From assembly GCF_001905795.1 (NCBI RefSeq), contig NZ_LIXJ01000038.1, forward strand, positions 1 to 59,722: a DNA stretch of 59,722 nt. The letters run 5' to 3'. This document shows, piece by piece, positions 24,118 to 32,290 of this stretch. The first letter of the stretch is position 1. Each line of letters starts with the position of its first letter. The translations under genes and the position numbers were made by a program. The notes under the pieces are model-generated. The model was not told the DNA's origin and searched no databases. It saw only the letters and a list, made by a program, of their open reading frames with translations. Source of the stretch: Streptomyces sp. CB01580. Its GTDB lineage: Bacteria > Actinomycetota > Actinomycetes > Streptomycetales > Streptomycetaceae.

Positions 24118-26409
24118 TTACTTCCAGTCGGGATTGGTGGCGAGGCCGTAGTAGATGCGCGGGGCACCGTCGAGGGTGAGGGTGACCTTGCCGTCGGAGG
24201 CTTTCAGGGAGCGTTCCTGGCCGATGCAGTTCAGCTCCCGCACCGTGCCGTCGACCGTCCCCGCGTGGGCCACGACCGGGGTCCTGGTCGCCCAGGTGTC
24301 GACCCAGGGCTCGGGCGACGCGAACCAGGGGTCCTCGCCGTGCTCGGAGTTGAGGACGTATCCGTCCTTGCGGCTCCAGATGACCGAGACCGGTCCGCCG
24401 GGAGTGGTGAAGAGGAGTCCCTTGATGTCCTGGTCGGCGAAGGCGAGATGCCGGACGAACTCGGCCTCGTCCAAGACCCGGGCGGCGGTCGCGTAGGCGA
24501 GGAGCGAGGGCTTGGCGCTGGTGTCGCGGTTCATCAGGCCGTAGTGGTACTCGGGGTTGGCGGGGTCGGCCTCCTGCGGGTGGTAGAGCACCGAGTCGTG
24601 CAGCTGGTACCAGTTGACGGCGCGTACGTTCTCGGACTTGGCGAGCGCGAGCGTGAGCAGTGTGTTCTCGGCGGCGTGCCGGTAAGTGTCGCTCCACCAC
24701 GCGTTGGGCCGGGTCGGTGCGTACGCCTCGGTCAGCCACAGCTCCTTGTCGCCGCCGTACTCCTGAAGGACCTGGTTCGCCTTGCGCAGCGCGCCGAGGA
24801 AGTTCCAGTACGAGCCGGACGGTCCCTGCGTCCACTCCTCGGGCGGCGGCGCGAAATCGGGCGTGAAGTTGCCGCGACCGGGGTGGAAGGCGAAGGCGTC
24901 GATGAGGTCCCAGCCGCCCGCGGCACGGAAGTTCTCGGTCCATACGTAGTCCATGCCGCCGAGGCCGGCGTTCATGACCTTCATCCGCGAGCCCGCCGCG
25001 TCGAGGCGCGTGGTGACCTGGCGCAGACCGTCCCGGACGTAGGCGTCGGCGCCGCGGCCCGACATCCAGGGCTGGTTGACCTCGTTGCTCACCTCGAAGT
25101 ACGCGGCCTCGGCGGCCAGGGCCTTGGCGACATTCGTGTCGGCCCAGGCCGCGATCTGCTCCGGGCTGCCGCCCACGGGGATGCCGCTCAGCTCCACGTT
25201 GTGCCCGATGCCGTTCGCGTCCAGGGTCGCGGTGTCGATGCCCGGGGCGCCCGCGTAGGCGATGCGGATCCACTTGATGCCGAGCGTCCTGACCAGCCCC
25301 AGTACGGCGTCCTTGTCGGGTTCGAGCAGCCAGGGGTAGTTGGCGAGGCCGAACATCGACTCCTTGCCCGCCTTGTACGCGAACTCCGGGAGCACGCTCA
25401 GATTCGTGCGGGCCAGCGCCCGGTCGTTGCCGCTGACCACCTCCACCCCGGTGAACACGATGTTCTGCGAGGGCGCGGTCAGAGCGAAGGAGGCGTTCCA
25501 GGCCGCGCCCGCCGCGAGACTCCTGCGGAGCGTCCCCCCGGCGATCCTTCTGCCGCCGAAGTCCCGCGCCCACCAGGTGAGTGTCACCTTCCTGGCCGCG
25601 GCGGAGCCGTTGACGACCTGCGCCTTCAGCGTCATCGTCTGCCCGGCCGCCTTGTAGAGGTTGAACGGCTGGTCGGTCCACACCTCCACGCCGAGCGGGC
25701 GCTCGGCGGCGAGCGTTCCCGCCCCGCGCGGCCGTAGATCGCCCAGAACCAGATCGGCCTCGGTGACCGCGGTGCCCGCGCCGGTCGAGGTGCCGGGGGA
25801 ATGGACCCATGTGGCGTTCGTGTTCGCGGGGTTGGTGGACGGGAGGCAGAAGAAGCCCTTCGACCCGGCCCACGTCTCCACGTACGCGCCGCCCGCGTTC
25901 ACCTCGTACGGAATGCCGCCCCGGGGGTCCTTCTCCCAGACGGTCAGGGCTTCGTACGACTCCGCCGCGCTCGCTCCGTACACCGTGCGGGAGAACATGA
26001 AGCCGGCCGGTGTGAGCGTGCCGGAGCCGCCGACCTCCCACTTCATGTGTGCCTTGCGGGAGGTGACGTCGAAGGTGCCGCGCACCGTGACTCCGGACGC
26101 GCTGCTCCCCATCGTGTACGTGACCTGAATCGCGGGCCGCCCGTCCGGGAGCGTGATCCGGGCGGGGGTGCCGCCGAAGGTGCGCTGCTGGCCGAGCGAG
26201 GTGTCCTTGATCATGAAGTGGCTGAGCAGGATGCGGTCGGTGCCCGCACCGTCCCGCACGAGGACGCTGCCGTCGCCACGGCCGACCAGGGTGATGCCGT
26301 CGGCCTCGATGGTGACCGGGTCCGCGGCGTACGCGGGAACGGCGGGCAACAGTGCGGCGCCGGTGGCGACGGCCGTGCCCTGGATGAATCTGCGCCGGGC
26401 GACTGACAT
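24118..26409 (-). CDS. Tat-exported glycoside-hydrolase-like protein
   Basis: 763 residues. A twin-arginine signal (VARRRFIQGTAV, cleavage after AYAA) indicates folded export. An N-terminal beta-sandwich region precedes a TIM-barrel-like domain: strand IKWIRIAYAG, a candidate acid/base glutamate in YFEVSNEVNQ and a candidate nucleophile glutamate in LWLTEAYAPT, the clan-A glycosidase pattern. The C-terminal beta domain ends NPDWK. No family number can be given confidently. Expected to release the sugar taken up by the adjacent importer. Confidence 0.72.
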   Translation of the reverse strand: MSVARRRFIQGTAVATGAALLPAVPAYAADPVTIEADGITLVGRGDGSVLVRDGAGTDRILLSHFMIKDTSLGQQRTFGGTPARITLPDGRPAIQVTYTMGSSASGVTVRGTFDVTSRKAHMKWEVGGSGTLTPAGFMFSRTVYGASAAESYEALTVWEKDPRGGIPYEVNAGGAYVETWAGSKGFFCLPSTNPANTNATWVHSPGTSTGAGTAVTEADLVLGDLRPRGAGTLAAERPLGVEVWTDQPFNLYKAAGQTMTLKAQVVNGSAAARKVTLTWWARDFGGRRIAGGTLRRSLAAGAAWNASFALTAPSQNIVFTGVEVVSGNDRALARTNLSVLPEFAYKAGKESMFGLANYPWLLEPDKDAVLGLVRTLGIKWIRIAYAGAPGIDTATLDANGIGHNVELSGIPVGGSPEQIAAWADTNVAKALAAEAAYFEVSNEVNQPWMSGRGADAYVRDGLRQVTTRLDAAGSRMKVMNAGLGGMDYVWTENFRAAGGWDLIDAFAFHPGRGNFTPDFAPPPEEWTQGPSGSYWNFLGALRKANQVLQEYGGDKELWLTEAYAPTRPNAWWSDTYRHAAENTLLTLALAKSENVRAVNWYQLHDSVLYHPQEADPANPEYHYGLMNRDTSAKPSLLAYATAARVLDEAEFVRHLAFADQDIKGLLFTTPGGPVSVIWSRKDGYVLNSEHGEDPWFASPEPWVDTWATRTPVVAHAGTVDGTVRELNCIGQERSLKASDGKVTLTLDGAPRIYYGLATNPDWK

Positions 26410-26514
26410 GGAGGTGCCCTTCTCTTGGTCTGGGTGTTCCGGATGCTCCGGAGATTTCGGAGCGGAAGGTGCGGTGGGGGGGAGCCGGGGCTCGGCCGCC
26501 GGCTCCGGCGGAAG

Positions 26515-27393
26515 TCAGCCCTTGACCCCGGTGAAGCCGAGCCCGGCGACGATGTACTTCTGGCAGACGACGAAGACGAGCACCGGCGGGGCGACGGCGA
26601 GCACCATCGTGGCGATCAGCTGGTCCTGCGGGGCCTGCGTGGCGAGCTGGGACAGCGCGACGCTGATCGGCTGCCGCTCGGGGTCGGTGATGGCCACCAG
26701 CGGCCAGATGAAGTCCTTCCAGGAGTGCATCACCGCGAGCAGGCTGATCACGGCGAGCACCGGCTTGCTCATGGGCAGCACGATCTTGGTGAGCAGTTGC
26801 CGGGTACTTGCCCCGTCGACCCGCGCCGCGTCGAACAGCTCCTTCGGGAGGGCGTCGAAGAACTGCTTGGCGAGCAGCACCGTGAAGGCGTTCGTGCCGG
26901 CCGGCAGCCAGATCGCCCAGTAGGTGTCGCCCAGGTTGAGGTGGAGGAACGGTACATCGATCATGGTCATGAAGAGGCTGACCATGTTCACCGTGTACGG
27001 CACGAACATCGTGGCGAGGATCGCCCCGTAGACGACCTTGCCGAACTTCGGCCTGAGCACCGAGAGCGCGAAGCCCGCCGTGGCCGAGACGAAGAGCTGC
27101 ACGAACCACGATCCGCCGACCACCAGGAGGGTGTTCATCAGATAGCGGCCGACACTCAGATCGGTGTACGCCGTCGAGAAGTTGCCCAGAGCCGGCCGGT
27201 CCGGCCAGAGGGCCAGGGGCTGGGTCGTGAGCTCGGTGGGCGGGGAGACCGCGCCCTTGACCATCCAGTACAGCGGTCCGATGCCGATGAGCAGCAGCAG
27301 GATCAGGGTGAACACCTGGACGGAGCGCACTGCCGCGCGCACGCCGGGGCGTTGGCGGTCGTTGGTGGAGACGAAGGTGGTGAGCGTGGTCAT
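26515..27393 (-). CDS. carbohydrate ABC transporter permease, MalG type
   Basis: 292 residues with six predicted membrane helices (first FTLILLLLIGIGPLYWMV, last VLAVAPPVLVFVVCQ). The EAA loop DALPKELFDAARVDGAS contacts the ATPase. ATG overlaps the stop of the partner permease as ATGA. No ATPase gene is in the locus; Streptomyces sugar importers of this class commonly share the MsiK ATPase. Confidence 0.9.
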   Translation of the reverse strand: MTTLTTFVSTNDRQRPGVRAAVRSVQVFTLILLLLIGIGPLYWMVKGAVSPPTELTTQPLALWPDRPALGNFSTAYTDLSVGRYLMNTLLVVGGSWFVQLFVSATAGFALSVLRPKFGKVVYGAILATMFVPYTVNMVSLFMTMIDVPFLHLNLGDTYWAIWLPAGTNAFTVLLAKQFFDALPKELFDAARVDGASTRQLLTKIVLPMSKPVLAVISLLAVMHSWKDFIWPLVAITDPERQPISVALSQLATQAPQDQLIATMVLAVAPPVLVFVVCQKYIVAGLGFTGVKG

Positions 27394-28337
27394 GACGTGC
27401 TCCAGCTGCGGGTGGCCCGCAGATAGACCGCGGAGAGCAGGGCGAGGGCGAGCACCATCAGGAAGGAGAGCGCGGCGGCCTGGCCGTACTCGCCGTCCTG
27501 GAAGGCGTACCGGAAGATCAGCAGCAGGACCGTGAGGGTGGAGTTCTCGGGCCCGCCGCCGGTGAAGACATACGGTTCGGTGAAGACCTGCACCGTGTTG
27601 ATCAGCTGGACCAGCAGCAACAGCCCGATGACGGAACGGAGCTGAGGCAGCATCACATGCCAGATGCGCCGCCAGATCCCGGCACCGTCCATCTCGGCGG
27701 CCTCATAGAGTTCGCCGGGGATGCCGACCATCGCCGCGAGGTAGATCAGAACGGCACCGCCCATGCCCGCCCAGGTGGCCTCCAGGACCAGCGAGAGCAT
27801 GGCGCTGTCGGAGGACTCCAGCCACGAGTACGGGCCGAGCCCGATCTTGCCGAGGGCGTTGTTGAAGAGCCCGCTCCCGGGATCGTAGAACCACTTCCAG
27901 AGCAGGATCGCCACGACCGGCGGGATGACCACCGGCAGATACACCAGGAAGCGGTAGACGCCCGCGCCCCGCCGCACCGTCGACATGATCGCGGCCAGGA
28001 CCAGCGGCGCCGGGAACCCGATCAGCAGGCCGAGGGCCACGAAGAACAGGGTGTTCCCGACGGCGGTCCCCAGCAGTGGATCGTCGAACAGGGCACGGAA
28101 GTTGTCCAGGCCGATCCAGACCGCGGGCTCGACGAGGTTGGTCTTCTGGAAGCTGAGCAGCAGGCTGCGCGCGATCGGCCACCAGGCGAAGAGCCCGAAG
28201 ATCAGCAGTGCGGGGACGAGGAACAGCCAGGCGGTGAACTGTTTGCGGGCGCCGGTGCCACGCTGCCGAGGCAGGGCGCGCGGCACGGGCTCCTTGGACA
28301 CGGCGGCCGGGCGCCGCGACGGAGTGAGCAGAGCCAC
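27390..28337 (-). CDS. carbohydrate ABC transporter permease, MalF type
   Basis: 315 residues from GTG 28337, 7 bases after the binding-protein stop; a longer start at 28373 would overlap that gene. Six to seven helices (FTAWLFLVPALLIFGLFAWW first) and the EAA loop GELYEAAEMDGAG before LPQLRSVIGLLLL. Forms a heterodimer with the MalG-type permease. Confidence 0.9.
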   Translation of the reverse strand: MALLTPSRRPAAVSKEPVPRALPRQRGTGARKQFTAWLFLVPALLIFGLFAWWPIARSLLLSFQKTNLVEPAVWIGLDNFRALFDDPLLGTAVGNTLFFVALGLLIGFPAPLVLAAIMSTVRRGAGVYRFLVYLPVVIPPVVAILLWKWFYDPGSGLFNNALGKIGLGPYSWLESSDSAMLSLVLEATWAGMGGAVLIYLAAMVGIPGELYEAAEMDGAGIWRRIWHVMLPQLRSVIGLLLLVQLINTVQVFTEPYVFTGGGPENSTLTVLLLIFRYAFQDGEYGQAAALSFLMVLALALLSAVYLRATRSWSTS

Positions 28338-28344
28338 GGGCCGG

Positions 28345-29724
28345 CTACTTCTGGTCCGCGGCGAGCTTGGCATTGACGTCCTTCTCGGCCGCGGCCAACA
28401 GGGCGTCGATGTCGGCGTCGCGCTTGGTGAGCACTGCCTGGACCACCGGGTCGAGCACGGTGTACAGCTTCTGTGCCTGGTACGGCGGCTCCGGCTTCAG
28501 CTTCAGTGTGGAGAGGCCGTCGATGTACGGCTTGAAGTGCTGAAGCTTCACATTGACGTACGGCTTGATCGCGGCATCGATCTCGGTCTGCCGCTTCCTG
28601 TCGAAGACCGGCAGCGTCGGCACGCCCACCGCGGACTTCGGGTCGGCGGACAGCGTCTTGGCCTGCTCGGCGGCGATGTCGGTGCTGTACTGCGGCTTGG
28701 CATAGGCGAACGTCAGCCACTCCACGGCCGCTGCCGCGTGCTTCTTGTCGGCGGACTTCGGAACCATGTAGATGTCGCCGCCGGTGAGTGTCGCGTCGCC
28801 GCCGGACTGCGGCATCGGGGCCACTCCGAAGGCGTCGGTGTTCTCCATGCCGAACTGCATCTTCGCCAGCCGGTACGTCCCCGGGCTGCCCATGAACATG
28901 CCGACCTGCCCGGCCGAGAACTGCTTGATCACGTCGTTCTGATTGTTGAGCAGGGTCTTGCCGAGCGAGTCGTCCTTCCAGCGCATGTCCTTGAGCAGCC
29001 GCAACGCCTGCTTCGTCGGCTCCCCGGTGAGCGTGGCGGTGTACTTGCCACCCTGCTCCTTCTGCAGCTCACCACCGAAGGCGTACGACAGCATCGTCAG
29101 CTGCCAGCCGCCCTGGTTGTCCTTGGATTCATGGACGAACCCCGCCTTGCCGGTCTTGTCGCTGATCTTCTTGGCGGCGGTACGGACCCCCGCCCAGGTG
29201 GTCGGCGGGCGGTCGGGGTCCAGGCCGGCCTTCTCGAAGAGCTCGCGGTTGTAGACCAGCCCCTGGGCGTACGGGTTCTGCGGTACGCCGTACACGTCGC
29301 CGGCGCTGTCGGTCAGCGGCTGGAGCACCTGGGGGTTGAACTCCTTGAAGTGCTCCCACTCCTTGAGCTGCCCGGTGATCGGCTGCACCTGCTTCTGCTG
29401 GATGAGCCGCTGCGGCTCGGTCAGCGGCACCTTGATGATGTCCTCGACATTGCCGCCGGACAGCTTCGCGGAGAACGTCAGCGGGTCGAAGACCGTGGTC
29501 GAACCCTTGACCTTGATGCCCGGGTTGGCCTTCTCGAAGTCGGCCACCTGCTTCTTGAACAGGGCGACCCCCGGCTTGTCGGTGGCCGGCGGCATGCCCT
29601 GCACCCGCAGTACGAGATCGCCGTCCCCGCCGGCGCTGCTCGGAGTGAGGGAGGAACAGCCCGCGAGGGTCGCGGTCAGCGCCATGCAGCCAAGTATGGC
29701 CGCACAGCGGGAGTTTCTGGGCAT
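28345..29724 (-). CDS. sugar-binding lipoprotein of the ABC importer
   Basis: 459 residues. A lipoprotein signal with lipobox LAGC at about residue 20-23 anchors it to the outer face of the membrane. The body is a family 1 solute-binding fold (VALFKKQVADFEKANPGIKV, TTWAGVRTAAKKI, QVGMFMGSPGTYRLAK). GGAG lies 5 bases or so before ATG 29724. It sits 84 bases downstream of the LacI gene and may share its transcript or use its own promoter. Confidence 0.9.
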   Translation of the reverse strand: MPRNSRCAAILGCMALTATLAGCSSLTPSSAGGDGDLVLRVQGMPPATDKPGVALFKKQVADFEKANPGIKVKGSTTVFDPLTFSAKLSGGNVEDIIKVPLTEPQRLIQQKQVQPITGQLKEWEHFKEFNPQVLQPLTDSAGDVYGVPQNPYAQGLVYNRELFEKAGLDPDRPPTTWAGVRTAAKKISDKTGKAGFVHESKDNQGGWQLTMLSYAFGGELQKEQGGKYTATLTGEPTKQALRLLKDMRWKDDSLGKTLLNNQNDVIKQFSAGQVGMFMGSPGTYRLAKMQFGMENTDAFGVAPMPQSGGDATLTGGDIYMVPKSADKKHAAAAVEWLTFAYAKPQYSTDIAAEQAKTLSADPKSAVGVPTLPVFDRKRQTEIDAAIKPYVNVKLQHFKPYIDGLSTLKLKPEPPYQAQKLYTVLDPVVQAVLTKRDADIDALLAAAEKDVNAKLAADQK

Positions 29725-29808
29725 AACGGCTCCAAGAAGGGCAGGAGTGGGTTCGGTGCGGCGTTGTGCAGTGCTTTGGTCGTTGCGGTGGTGTGCGCCG
29801 CGGGTGGG

Positions 29809-30810
29809 TCAGTGGGCGGGTGCGGGGCCCGTCGAGGCGCGGGGGATCAGGCGGGAGCCGATCTCCACGATGGGGGAGGCGGCATCGGGACCCCGTCCGG
29901 TGCGGCCTGTTGTGTTCGCGATCGTCTCGATCAGGAGATCCCCCGCACGTGTGGCGATCTCTTCGGGGTCGATCCGGATCGTGGTGAGGCTGGGGGTGGA
30001 GACGGAGGCGAGCAGTGTGTCGTCGATGCCGATGACGCTGACGTCGCGCGGGACGCTCACACCGAGGTTGGCCATCTGGTGCAGCACGCCCAGGGCGACA
30101 ACGTCGTTGTGGGCGATCACGGCCGTCGCCTCGTGGGCGGCGACGAGGGTGGCGGCGTGCACGCCCGTCTCGAACCGTGGTTCGTACGGCCCGAGCTCGG
30201 ACAGGGAGAGGTCGAGCGCTTCGAAGGACTCCTGGATGGACTTGCCGCGGCTCAGCTCGGCGCGGGACGCGTTGATGAAGACGCAGCGCCGGTGGCCGTA
30301 CGCCTTCAGCTGTTCGGCGGCCTGCGCGATGCCGGCGGCCAGTGAGATCCGGACCTCGGGGATGCCCGGTACGTGACGGTTCACCACCACCAGCGGCATC
30401 CGGCCCGCGAGTTCGTGGAGCCGGTCCTCGGTGAGGGTGGAAGCCCACAGGATGAGGCCGTCGACCCGCTTCGACACGGCCGCGATGGCCGCCATTTCGT
30501 CGGCTTCGCGCTCGTCGCTGTCGGCGACCAGAACCGTGTAGCCCAGGTGCCGGGCGCGGGCCTGCATCGCCTTGATGATCGGCGGGAAGAACGGGTTGGC
30601 GATGTCCGGGACGATCAGGCCGAGCGTACCGGTGCCGCTGCCGCGCAGTGAACGGGCCGCCGGGTTGGGGGAGTAGCCGAGCTCGGCCGCGGCGTCGAGG
30701 ATGCGCTGCCGGGTCGTCGGCTGCACCTGGTCGGGTGCGGTGAACGCACGGGACACCGTCGACACCGAGACGCCCGCGGCGCTCGCCACCTCCCGGATCG
30801 TTACTGCCAC
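29809..30810 (-). CDS. LacI-family transcriptional regulator
   Basis: 333 residues from GTG 30810, preceded by AGGAGG. N-terminal HTH and hinge (VTIREVASAAGVSVSTVSRA, AAELGYSPNPAARSLRG), then a periplasmic-binding-like effector domain (GTLGLIVPDIANPFFPPII ... VIGIDDTLLAS). Divergent from the dehydratase gene across a 236-bp interval with two AACGTT-centred operator candidates, so it probably represses both directions until a sugar or sugar acid binds. Confidence 0.9.
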   Translation of the reverse strand: MAVTIREVASAAGVSVSTVSRAFTAPDQVQPTTRQRILDAAAELGYSPNPAARSLRGSGTGTLGLIVPDIANPFFPPIIKAMQARARHLGYTVLVADSDEREADEMAAIAAVSKRVDGLILWASTLTEDRLHELAGRMPLVVVNRHVPGIPEVRISLAAGIAQAAEQLKAYGHRRCVFINASRAELSRGKSIQESFEALDLSLSELGPYEPRFETGVHAATLVAAHEATAVIAHNDVVALGVLHQMANLGVSVPRDVSVIGIDDTLLASVSTPSLTTIRIDPEEIATRAGDLLIETIANTTGRTGRGPDAASPIVEIGSRLIPRASTGPAPAH

Positions 30811-30885
30811 GGGTGGGCCTCCTCGTCGTCCTGAGCCGGGGGATCCCGGTCCTCTCGCATCTGGATCCTGCGAATGCGGTTGATG

Positions 30886-30902
30886 TTTGCGAACGTTCCC
30901 GG
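30886..30902. promoter_or_regulatory. putative LacI operator 1
   Basis: TTTGCGAACGTTCCCGG with a central AACGTT, typical of LacI-family operators. It shares AACGTTCCCG with an inverted second site at 31020-31031. Confidence 0.5.
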
Positions 30903-31017
30903 TGCGTGTCAAGACATGTGTCAGGAGTATTTCGCCGAGGAAAACCTTCTGCATGCATGGGTCTTGCCTTGCGGCCGAACTGCTGCCAATGATGTGTTCT
31001 CAAGAACGGCACTGAAA

Positions 31018-31034
31018 TTGCGGGAACGTTTTCA
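31018..31034. promoter_or_regulatory. putative LacI operator 2
   Basis: TTGCGGGAACGTTTTCA, an inverted match to operator 1, lying just ahead of the dehydratase ribosome-binding site. The centres are about 133 bp apart, a spacing that would permit looping. Confidence 0.5.
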
Positions 31035-31046
31035 TAGAGGAGTGGC

Positions 31047-32189
31047 ATGAAGATCACCGGCCTGGAAGTGCTGACTCTCCCCGACCACGGAGACAGCATG
31101 ATGCTGGTCGTGGTCGACACCGACGAGGGCATCCACGGTCTGGGCGAGGTCGGCATCAGGTCGCGTCAGCGAGCGGTCGCGGGTGGTCTCGACCACCTCG
31201 CGGAGCTGATCGTCGGCGAGGACCCACGGCGCATCGAGCACCTCTGGCAGGTGATGTTCCGGCGCGGGTTCTTCCCCGCCGACCGCATACTCGGAGCCGC
31301 CATCGCGGCGGTGGACGTGGCCCTCTGGGACATCCGCGGCAAGGCGCTCGGCGTACCGGTGCACGAACTCCTCGGCGGCCGGGTGCGTGATCACGTGCCC
31401 GCCTATGTGCATGTCGGTGACGGCTACGACGACCGCGCTCGGTTCCTGGACCGCTGCCGCGGCCTGGTCGCCGAGGGCTGGCGCCATCTGCGGTTCGCCT
31501 CGCCGCACGACGCCGACGGCACGCTCGACGCCCGCCGCTGCCTGCGTGACTCGGTCGGCCTCTTCCACGAGGTCCGGGACGCGGTCGGCGACGAGGTGGA
31601 GCTGATCCTCGACGTCCATACCCGCCTGGATCCGCCGGAGGCGCTGACCCTGTGCCGAGAGATCGAGGCGGCCCGCCCGTACTTCGTCGAGGACCCACTG
31701 CGCTGTGAGAACCCGGACAGCTATCGCATGCTGCGGGCCCGCACGGGTGTGCCGCTGGCCGCAGGTGAGCAGTACGGATCCAAATGGGAGTTCAGGACAC
31801 TCATCGAGGACGACCTCATCGATTACGCGCGAGTGGACGTCGGGGTGGCCGCGGGTCTGACCGAGGCGAAGAAGATCGCGGCGATGGCGGAGGCCCACCA
31901 CATCAAGCTCGCCACCCACAACCCGCTCGGCCCGGTCACCGCCGCCTCCTCGCTCCAACTCAACCTGGCCTGCCCCAATATGGCGATCCAGGAGCACCAG
32001 ACCGACCCCGACCCGGCCATCGCCGCCCTCTTCACCGCGAGGCCGACGATCGTGCCGGGACGGGTGGAGCTGAGCGAACTGCCGGGCATCGGCGTCGACA
32101 TCGACCGGGAGGCGGCACGCCGCTACCAGGCCACGGCGGCCGAGCGCCCGCACTTGCGCACGACGGACGGGGCGTTCACCAACTGGTAG
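31047..32189 (+). CDS. enolase-superfamily sugar-acid dehydratase
   Basis: 380 residues of the mandelate racemase/muconate lactonizing enzyme class. The N-terminal capping domain is followed by barrel motifs DVHTRLD (metal Asp plus His), VEDPLRCEN (metal Glu), AAGEQYGS (metal Glu) and ATHNPLGPVTAAS with the catalytic His. This resembles galactonate/mannonate-type dehydratases, which make a 2-keto-3-deoxy acid. AGAGGAG precedes ATG 31047. Its divergent position from LacI fits induction by the sugar acid. Confidence 0.82.
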   Translation: MKITGLEVLTLPDHGDSMMLVVVDTDEGIHGLGEVGIRSRQRAVAGGLDHLAELIVGEDPRRIEHLWQVMFRRGFFPADRILGAAIAAVDVALWDIRGKALGVPVHELLGGRVRDHVPAYVHVGDGYDDRARFLDRCRGLVAEGWRHLRFASPHDADGTLDARRCLRDSVGLFHEVRDAVGDEVELILDVHTRLDPPEALTLCREIEAARPYFVEDPLRCENPDSYRMLRARTGVPLAAGEQYGSKWEFRTLIEDDLIDYARVDVGVAAGLTEAKKIAAMAEAHHIKLATHNPLGPVTAASSLQLNLACPNMAIQEHQTDPDPAIAALFTARPTIVPGRVELSELPGIGVDIDREAARRYQATAAERPHLRTTDGAFTNW

Positions 32190-32290
32190 CCGGGCCGGAG
32201 CCGGTCGGCCGCGCGGGCCCGAAGCCCGTGTCCGTACTGCGAGCACCATCTCCGAGCACGACCTCAGACTTCAGAAGCGAGGGTAATTCC

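Noticed and set aside
23903..27109. A 1068-codon minus-strand open frame
   Set aside because: It is the out-of-frame shadow of the FAD oxidoreductase, glycosidase-like and permease genes; composition is Arg/Gly/Ala-rich with no domains.
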